Assembly (NCBI GenBank): GCA_017883605.1
Contig: JADGNH010000060.1
Span: 1 to 11,029, forward strand
Length of the DNA: 11,029 nt
From: Methanobacteriaceae archaeon
GTDB lineage: Archaea; Methanobacteriota; Methanobacteria; Methanobacteriales; Methanobacteriaceae
Reading direction: 5' to 3'
Numbering within the stretch: position 1 is the stretch's first letter; each line of letters begins with the position of its first letter. Positions 6,583-11,029 of the stretch are shown piece after piece. Below the pieces are notes generated by a model that saw nothing but the letters and a program-made list of their open reading frames with translations, was not told the origin of the DNA and searched no databases. The translations under genes and the position numbers were made by a program.

Positions 6583-7380
6583 ATGCACGTTCCAAAGATC
6601 GTTGAAATAAAAAAAGTAATACTGGAAACTAAAACAGTAAAAACCTTTATTTTTGATTGGAAAGTTGAAAATATGGTGCCTGGACAGTTCATGATGGTGT
6701 GGAACTTTCAGGATGAAAAACCAATGTCCATATCCTTAATTGACCCCATTAGAAATGAAATTGGGATATCCATAAAGAAGGTTGGCGAGTTTACCGAGGC
6801 GGTTCATTCACTGGAAGCAGGTGATAAACTAGGTTTAAGAGGGCCATATGGAAGGGGATTTAAAATAATGGGTTCAAAGATCCTTGCCGTGGGCGGGGGA
6901 ATTGGGATGGCCCCCATATCGGCTTTTGTTGAAGAGGCTTCTAAGAGAGGTTTAGAAGTGGATTTAGTAAGTGCAGCACCAACCAGGGAGGAACTGCTCT
7001 TTTTAGATCGATTTAAGAATAATAAGGCTAATTTAAAGTCCTGTACTGATGATGGAAGCCATGGTTTCTGTGGATTTGGAACGGAGCTGGCAGAGGAACT
7101 TCTGAAAAATGAGAGGTACCATATGCTGGTGGCCTGCGGACCGGAGATTATGATGAAAAAACTGGTGGAAATGGCGGATAAATACAAAATTCCCGCCCAA
7201 CTATCCCTGGAACGCTATATGAAATGTGGAATAGGGATTTGCGGACAGTGTTGTGTAGACGATCTGGGGTGGCGGGTCTGTGTAGAGGGACCGGTCTTCT
7301 GGAGTGATGAGCTGAAACTAATCACTGAATTCGGGAAATATCGGCGTGACGCATCAGGCATTAAACATTCCCTGCTTTAA
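6583..7380 (+). CDS. pyrK: Dihydroorotate dehydrogenase B, electron transfer subunit
   Basis: 265 residues, the usual length for PyrK. It carries FAD and a [2Fe-2S] cluster and moves electrons from the FMN of PyrD to NAD+. The ferredoxin-reductase-like domain shows PGQFMMVW (33-40), KPMSIS (46-51, the FAD-contact segment), RGPYGRGF (86-93), GGGIGMAP (104-111, nucleotide binding) and CGPEIM (185-190). The C-terminal cluster ligands are C215, C220, C223 and C233 (CX4CX2CX9C); an extra C224 adjoins the third. ATG 6583 is preceded by GAGAGAT, a weak relative of GGTGAT at the same four-base spacing. A TATA-like CTTAAATTTA near 6534-6543 suggests its own promoter behind the repeat array. It pairs functionally with pyrD upstream. 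Confidence 0.95.
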   Translation: MHVPKIVEIKKVILETKTVKTFIFDWKVENMVPGQFMMVWNFQDEKPMSISLIDPIRNEIGISIKKVGEFTEAVHSLEAGDKLGLRGPYGRGFKIMGSKILAVGGGIGMAPISAFVEEASKRGLEVDLVSAAPTREELLFLDRFKNNKANLKSCTDDGSHGFCGFGTELAEELLKNERYHMLVACGPEIMMKKLVEMADKYKIPAQLSLERYMKCGIGICGQCCVDDLGWRVCVEGPVFWSDELKLITEFGKYRRDASGIKHSLL

Positions 7381-7489
7381 AATATTATTTCAATAGTTTA
7401 AATTAGCATCTTTAACTTTAATCAGCAAATTAACTTAAATAAAAATCTTAAACATAAAAATTTTAATCAAATTTTGTAATTCATTGTAA

Positions 7490-7495
7490 CGTGAT
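7490..7495 (+). promoter_or_regulatory. Ribosome binding site deciding the AI-2E protein start
   Basis: CGTGAT lies four bases before ATG 7500. The in-frame GTG at 7491 is part of this element, so ATG 7500 is preferred. The resulting N-terminus, MNKTLKG, leads directly into the first membrane helix. Confidence 0.6.
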
Positions 7496-7499
7496 AGTT

Positions 7500-8573
7500 A
7501 TGAATAAAACGTTAAAAGGTACTTTAACATCGGTATTTTTCGTTGTTCTAGTTCTCCTGCTTTTGTCTTTTTTAGTGTTAACCCCCCTGATAAGTATGAT
7601 CCTGTTGGGGGCCATATTTGCCTATGTGATACGTCCCATCTCTGGTAGGATGGAGCCTTTTTTAAAATTCAGATCACTGGCCATATTGGTGGCTATGGTC
7701 ATAGTTATAATTCCCCTCATCGCTCTTTTAATAATAGTTATAAACGGTCTTCTACAATCGGTACCATCTATAATTGGGTTTGCGAAGAGCATTGATATAA
7801 TTGGTATGAACAGTACAGAAGCCCAGAATTATACTTTGGTTAAAAATTACGTTCCAACCAGTTTCTATCCTTACATCAGTTCGTCTTTAAGCGCCATAAA
7901 CTTGGAAGTGACAGATATTCTGAGGCGTATTCTTGAATATCTTCTGAACGTCCTGGAATCCGTCCCCATGGCCCTGCTTCAGTTGTTCATATTTTTTGCT
8001 TCAACCTTCTATTTTGCCCGTGATGGGGATAAATTATGGGAATACTTGGATTATCTCATTCCCTCGGATAGGAAACATTATTTCAATACACTTTTTGAGG
8101 AAACAGACCGAGTTTTGAAGAGCATATTTATCGGACACTTCCTCACAGCCATTATAACAGGAACAGTGGCAGGTATTGGATTTTCATTACTAGGATACCC
8201 TTACGCATTGTTTTTAGGGATATTAACCGGGTTTTTCCAGCTTATACCTTTCATTGGACACTGGCCTATCCCTATTGTCCTTGCAATCTCCGACTTATTG
8301 ACTGGCAACTATCTTAGGGCAGTGGCGGTACTGATATTGGGAGCGGTCATGAGTACAGTTGATATTTACATAAGACCCAAATTATCAGGGCGTTATGCTG
8401 ATATCCACCCCCTTATATTCATGCTGGGCTTTCTATCCGGACCGCTGATATTTGGTATTGTGGGGTTCATAATCGGTCCCCTGATCTTAGGAGTAACCTA
8501 CGCTGCAGTGATAGCTTATAAAAAGGAAAGTGAAGATAAAAAAGTTGTTGAAATAAATCAATTAATAAAATGA
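7500..8573 (+). CDS. AI-2E/PerM family membrane transport protein
   Basis: About 357 residues (360 from GTG 7491). It is an integral membrane protein with roughly seven or eight hydrophobic segments. Numbered from GTG, they lie near 12-30, 33-48, 63-88, 157-175, 214-233, 238-268, 276-292 and 308-342. A soluble stretch occurs at about 90-150. The segment TGFFQLIPFIGHWPIP (246-261) and the C-terminal IRPKLSG..IHPLIF..GIVGFIIGPLIL block (294-333) are the signature of the AI-2E transporter family (YdiK/PerM/TqsA). Members include a quorum-signal exporter and Na+/H+ antiporter-like proteins. In methanogens the substrate is unknown, and AI-2 should not be assumed. It follows pyrK by about 119 bp and probably has its own promoter; no functional link to pyrimidine synthesis is evident. 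Confidence 0.9.
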   Translation: MNKTLKGTLTSVFFVVLVLLLLSFLVLTPLISMILLGAIFAYVIRPISGRMEPFLKFRSLAILVAMVIVIIPLIALLIIVINGLLQSVPSIIGFAKSIDIIGMNSTEAQNYTLVKNYVPTSFYPYISSSLSAINLEVTDILRRILEYLLNVLESVPMALLQLFIFFASTFYFARDGDKLWEYLDYLIPSDRKHYFNTLFEETDRVLKSIFIGHFLTAIITGTVAGIGFSLLGYPYALFLGILTGFFQLIPFIGHWPIPIVLAISDLLTGNYLRAVAVLILGAVMSTVDIYIRPKLSGRYADIHPLIFMLGFLSGPLIFGIVGFIIGPLILGVTYAAVIAYKKESEDKKVVEINQLIK

Positions 8574-8639
8574 AAAATTAGGAACATCTAAATGTACTGA
8601 AGTATTTAAGCGCCATTAATTTTATTTATCTTTCAGAGG

Positions 8640-8705
8640 TTATTGGGGGAATTTAACTCTTTTTATCGTAATGGTGGAATTTAACCCTTATTGGGAGAAC
8701 TTAAC
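8640..8705. repeat. Three 18-bp direct repeats across the hjc stop codon
   Basis: Related 18-bp copies lie at 8640-8657, 8668-8685 and 8688-8705. The copy at 8688-8705 holds the last codons and stop of hjc (minus strand, VKFSQ-stop). The outermost copy matches it at 16 of 18 positions, lies exactly 48 bases further in the same frame, and would read VKFPQ-stop. The middle copy matches the outer one at 15 of 18 and is out of frame. Confidence 0.8.
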
Positions 8706-9101
8706 CTGTTTATCCCTGCCGATCATCTCATCCAGCTCTACACCCTTTTTGAAGGCCAGTTCCTTGTCTAATTTATAGTTCTCTCTTTTGGTTTTTTCCA
8801 GATCGTCAACACTAACAAAACGCCACTTTACCCGTTTGAACTTGGCCCCTACATATGCCTTGGCTCCAAATATGTCAGAAAATTCGCGCAGGGCATCTAT
8901 CTTCTGGGAATTTATGTATATCCTCTCCATAGAGGAGGATTTAACTTCAATTGCCAGATAAACCTTACCATTGCCGGCAATAACATCTGGAAGAGGTTTT
9001 TTGGTTGCCCCTCCTGAGGCAGGCGCTCTCATAGCAGCGCAACCAGACTCCCACAGCATCTGCACCAGTTCCCGCTCTTCTCTTGAACCTTTCTTACTCA
9101 T
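8688..9101 (-). CDS. hjc: Archaeal Holliday junction resolvase Hjc
   Basis: 137 residues, within the family range. It is a homodimeric structure-specific nuclease that cuts four-way DNA junctions in recombination and fork repair. The PD-(D/E)XK-type active site is clear: E9 within KGSREERELV, D39 in LPDVIAGNGK, and E52-V-K54 in YLAIEVKSSS. These align with Glu9, Asp33, Glu46 and Lys48 as known for Pyrococcus Hjc. The RAPASGG loop (25-31) and FKRVKWRFVSVDDL (88-101) are also family-like. The charged C-terminus (about 103-137) is probably a flexible extension. ATG 9101 lacks a strong Shine-Dalgarno (AAAGGT lies 13 bases upstream). It converges on the AI-2E gene and follows the tRNA cluster on the same strand, apparently with its own TATA box. 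Its stop codon is part of a direct repeat set. Confidence 0.95.
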   Translation of the reverse strand: MSKKGSREERELVQMLWESGCAAMRAPASGGATKKPLPDVIAGNGKVYLAIEVKSSSMERIYINSQKIDALREFSDIFGAKAYVGAKFKRVKWRFVSVDDLEKTKRENYKLDKELAFKKGVELDEMIGRDKQVKFSQ

Positions 9102-9142
9102 GCTATCGGTGACCTTTAAACATAATTAATTATTATTTAGAA

Positions 9143-9154
9143 TATTTATAAATA
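9143..9154 (-). promoter_or_regulatory. Candidate TATA box for hjc, perfectly palindromic
   Basis: TATTTATAAATA is a 12-bp perfect palindrome about 45 bases before the hjc ATG. A start about 25 bases on would give a leader near 20 nt. Because it is symmetric, TBP could bind in either orientation, but no convincing gene lies on the plus side. Confidence 0.5.
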
Positions 9155-9262
9155 AAGATTTTTGATTGTAATTATGAGTGATAAGGTTGTAATTAGCGGG
9201 TGGAATATGGTGTAAGGAGACCAGAATCGTTTAAAGAATAAGTTAGTGAATTTCTGGTGAAA

Positions 9263-9339
<77 letters not shown>

Positions 9340-9356
9340 TTTAGTTATGAAGGGGA

Positions 9357-9441
<85 letters not shown>

Positions 9442-9494
9442 CATAAATACATTATTCAATCATCTTTTTGGTGCTGTAAATTGAAAAGGTATGA

Positions 9495-9573
<79 letters not shown>

Positions 9574-9581
9574 AACTGAAG

Positions 9582-9655
<74 letters not shown>

Positions 9656-9657
9656 AA

Positions 9658-9734
<77 letters not shown>

Positions 9735-9824
9735 ATGCCAAGCAAAGCCTGCAAACTACTATCTCGGGCTTGCAAGATTTTAAAACATAGCACATCAAGA
9801 TGTATTTGTAGGTTAATGTTTATT

Positions 9825-9835
9825 GTATATAAATA
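9825..9835 (-). promoter_or_regulatory. TATA box of the tRNA cluster
   Basis: TATTTATATAC on the minus strand is a strong archaeal TATA element. It would start transcription near 9804, giving a leader of about 70 bases before tRNA-Asn for processing by RNase P. A weaker TTTTAAAA at 9777-9784 could give a shorter leader. Confidence 0.6.
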
Positions 9836-9990
9836 TTGTGGGTAGGAATATATGTGATTTTATTTAAAAGAATTTATAAAAAGGATAATGATTTGACTTC
9901 AAACAATATTTACTATGAAACTATAATTAGTTAATTAAATTATAATATTTCTTGTTTAAGGTCTATTTAAGATTAAATTAAATTGAAAAT

Positions 9991-10000
9991 GAATATATAA
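9991..10000 (+). promoter_or_regulatory. TATA box of the radical SAM gene
   Basis: GAATATATAA lies about 50 bases before ATG 10049, placing the transcript start near 10020 with a leader of about 25-30 bases. AAGG at 10039-10042 is a weak ribosome-binding site six bases before the start codon. Confidence 0.55.
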
Positions 10001-10048
10001 GGTTTTAAATTCATTTCTCTCTCAGTTTATAATGTATTAAGGCAAAAA

Positions 10049-11029
10049 ATGAACCTCATAAAAAAAATCGAAAACTTCCAGATCCTGGATCTCCTCCACC
10101 AAGCAAACCAGATCACCCTGGCCAAACACGGCACCCAGATCACCCTGGAAAGAGCTATATTTCTCTCTTGGTGGTGTGATAAGGGTGACTGCGCATTTTG
10201 TTACATGTCCTCCCAGAAACCCAAGATCAAAGATCCAAAAAAGGCCAGGAGAAACATTAACTCCATCCTGGCCGAGGCGGAACTGGTGAGGAGGATGGAC
10301 TGGAATGTAGAGTTCCTTTCGGGAGGTTACGGCTCTTTTACCCCTGCTGAAATAAAAAATATATCCGAGAAGATTCACGGAATAACCAGAAAGCCGGTGT
10401 GGCTCAACGTGGGCATTACCCGGGACCTTGAAGCTTACGGGGATGAAGTGGTGGGGATTACCGGCGCGGTGGAAACTGCCAATCCCCAGCTCCATGATAA
10501 AATTTGTCCCAGCAAGTCTTTAGAGGACATAGTGAAGATGCTGGAGCTTGCGGGAGATTTAGGTTTTAAAAAGGCCATAACTATAATTCTTGGTCTGGGT
10601 GAGACACCCGCAGACCTAGAATACCTGTTCAACCTTATAGAAGATTTAGGAATCCATAGGGTAACCTTTTACTCCTTAAACCCTCATAAAGATACTCCTT
10701 ATGAGAACACCCCTCAACCAGCTTCCCTATACTATGCGGGGGTAGTGGCCGCCACCCGCATAAAGTTCCCTCAGCTGGAGATAGTAACCGGCACCTGGAT
10801 GGATAACCTGGCCAACATCGGACCCCTAATTCTTGCGGGGGCCAACGGCATTACCAAATTTCCGTTATTTAAAATGTTCGGCACAAATTACGGTCGGAGG
10901 GTGGAAGAAGAGGTTAAATGGGCTGGTAGAGAACTTAGAGGTACTTTCACGGATTTGGATCGGCTTAAGATGGGTGAAAGCCCCTACCCAGAACTTGAGC
11001 CTTTTATAAAAAGATATGTTGATAAATGT
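10049..11029 (+). CDS. BioB-like radical SAM protein, 3' end beyond the window
   Basis: 327 codons are open to the last base, so the C-terminus is missing. The protein resembles the biotin synthase/HydE/PylB/HmdB branch of radical SAM enzymes. The cluster motif is WWCDKGDCAFCYM (41-53), with C43, C48 and C51, that is CX4CX2C rather than CX3CX2C. Family features follow: FLSGGYG (89-95, the SAM-contacting GG segment), a VETANPQLHDKICPSKS stretch (141-157), IILGLGET (179-186, the GxGET-type motif) and SLNPHKDTP (209-217). The branch makes or modifies cofactors and amino acids by 5'-deoxyadenosyl radical chemistry, but the substrate here cannot be told. It may be a biotin synthase-related protein of the kind grouped in COG2516, or an HmdB relative. 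The minus-strand frames overlapping it are shadows. It diverges from the tRNA cluster. Confidence 0.85.
   Translation, partial: MNLIKKIENFQILDLLHQANQITLAKHGTQITLERAIFLSWWCDKGDCAFCYMSSQKPKIKDPKKARRNINSILAEAELVRRMDWNVEFLSGGYGSFTPAEIKNISEKIHGITRKPVWLNVGITRDLEAYGDEVVGITGAVETANPQLHDKICPSKSLEDIVKMLELAGDLGFKKAITIILGLGETPADLEYLFNLIEDLGIHRVTFYSLNPHKDTPYENTPQPASLYYAGVVAATRIKFPQLEIVTGTWMDNLANIGPLILAGANGITKFPLFKMFGTNYGRRVEEEVKWAGRELRGTFTDLDRLKMGESPYPELEPFIKRYVDKC

Noticed and set aside
7500..8573. Autoinducer-2 exporter
   Set aside because: Family membership is clear, but the substrate varies across the family, and there is no evidence for AI-2 signalling here.
9174..9215. A 13-codon plus-strand ORF behind the palindromic TATA box
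   Set aside because: It could be leaderless, but it is too short and has no recognisable sequence; chance is a sufficient explanation.
10037..10632. Two minus-strand frames opposite the radical SAM gene
   Set aside because: The plus strand encodes a protein with recognisable radical SAM motifs over the whole stretch; the antisense frames are shadows without motifs.

Overview
The window looks like a chromosomal segment of a methanogenic euryarchaeon, most likely a Methanobacterium-type member of the Methanobacteriales. This is inferred from the gene content: an archaeal fibrillarin/Nop5 pair, an archaeal Holliday junction resolvase Hjc, the two-subunit PyrD/PyrK dihydroorotate dehydrogenase, and archaeal tRNAs that mostly lack an encoded CCA. 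A secreted parallel beta-helix surface protein, AT-rich spacers with archaeal TATA boxes, and ribosome-binding sites built on GGAGGTGAT agree with this. No mobile element, CRISPR array or classical defence gene was seen.

Layout. Bases 1-341 are AT-rich upstream DNA ending in two copies of a 13-bp palindrome just before the surface protein (342-2930, +). A T-rich convergent zone follows. On the minus strand then lie nop5 (4272-5477), a small membrane/coiled-coil ORF (3906-4199) and the fibrillarin gene flpA (3102-3767), transcribed in that order. Diverging from nop5 across a 51-bp promoter region is pyrD (5529-6434, +), then a block of 21-bp tandem repeats, then pyrK (6583-7380) and an AI-2E/PerM-family membrane protein (7500-8573). 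hjc (8688-9101, -) converges on the last. Five tRNA genes (transcribed Asn, CAU, Glu, Leu, His; 9264-9732, -) follow. The window ends inside a BioB-like radical SAM gene (10049 to beyond 11029, +).

How the genes work together. Nop5 and fibrillarin are the scaffold and catalyst of the archaeal box C/D sRNP, which 2'-O-methylates rRNA and tRNA; a small predicted membrane protein sits between them. PyrD and PyrK form the NAD-linked dihydroorotate dehydrogenase of pyrimidine synthesis. Hjc acts in recombination. The remaining genes look like independent units.

Most notable signals. (1) At four genes (flpA, the small ORF, pyrD, hjc) short direct repeats start at, or very near, the stop codon and continue into the 3' flank; in flpA and hjc the repeated copy places a matching stop in frame. 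(2) A membrane/coiled-coil ORF interrupts the nop5-flpA pair. (3) The radical SAM protein has a CX4CX2C cluster motif instead of CX3CX2C. (4) Twin palindromes precede the surface protein. (5) TTC-N2/3-GAA elements cluster upstream of flpA. (6) tRNA-His lacks an encoded G-1 but carries CCA. I found no clear self-contained new system; these are leads.
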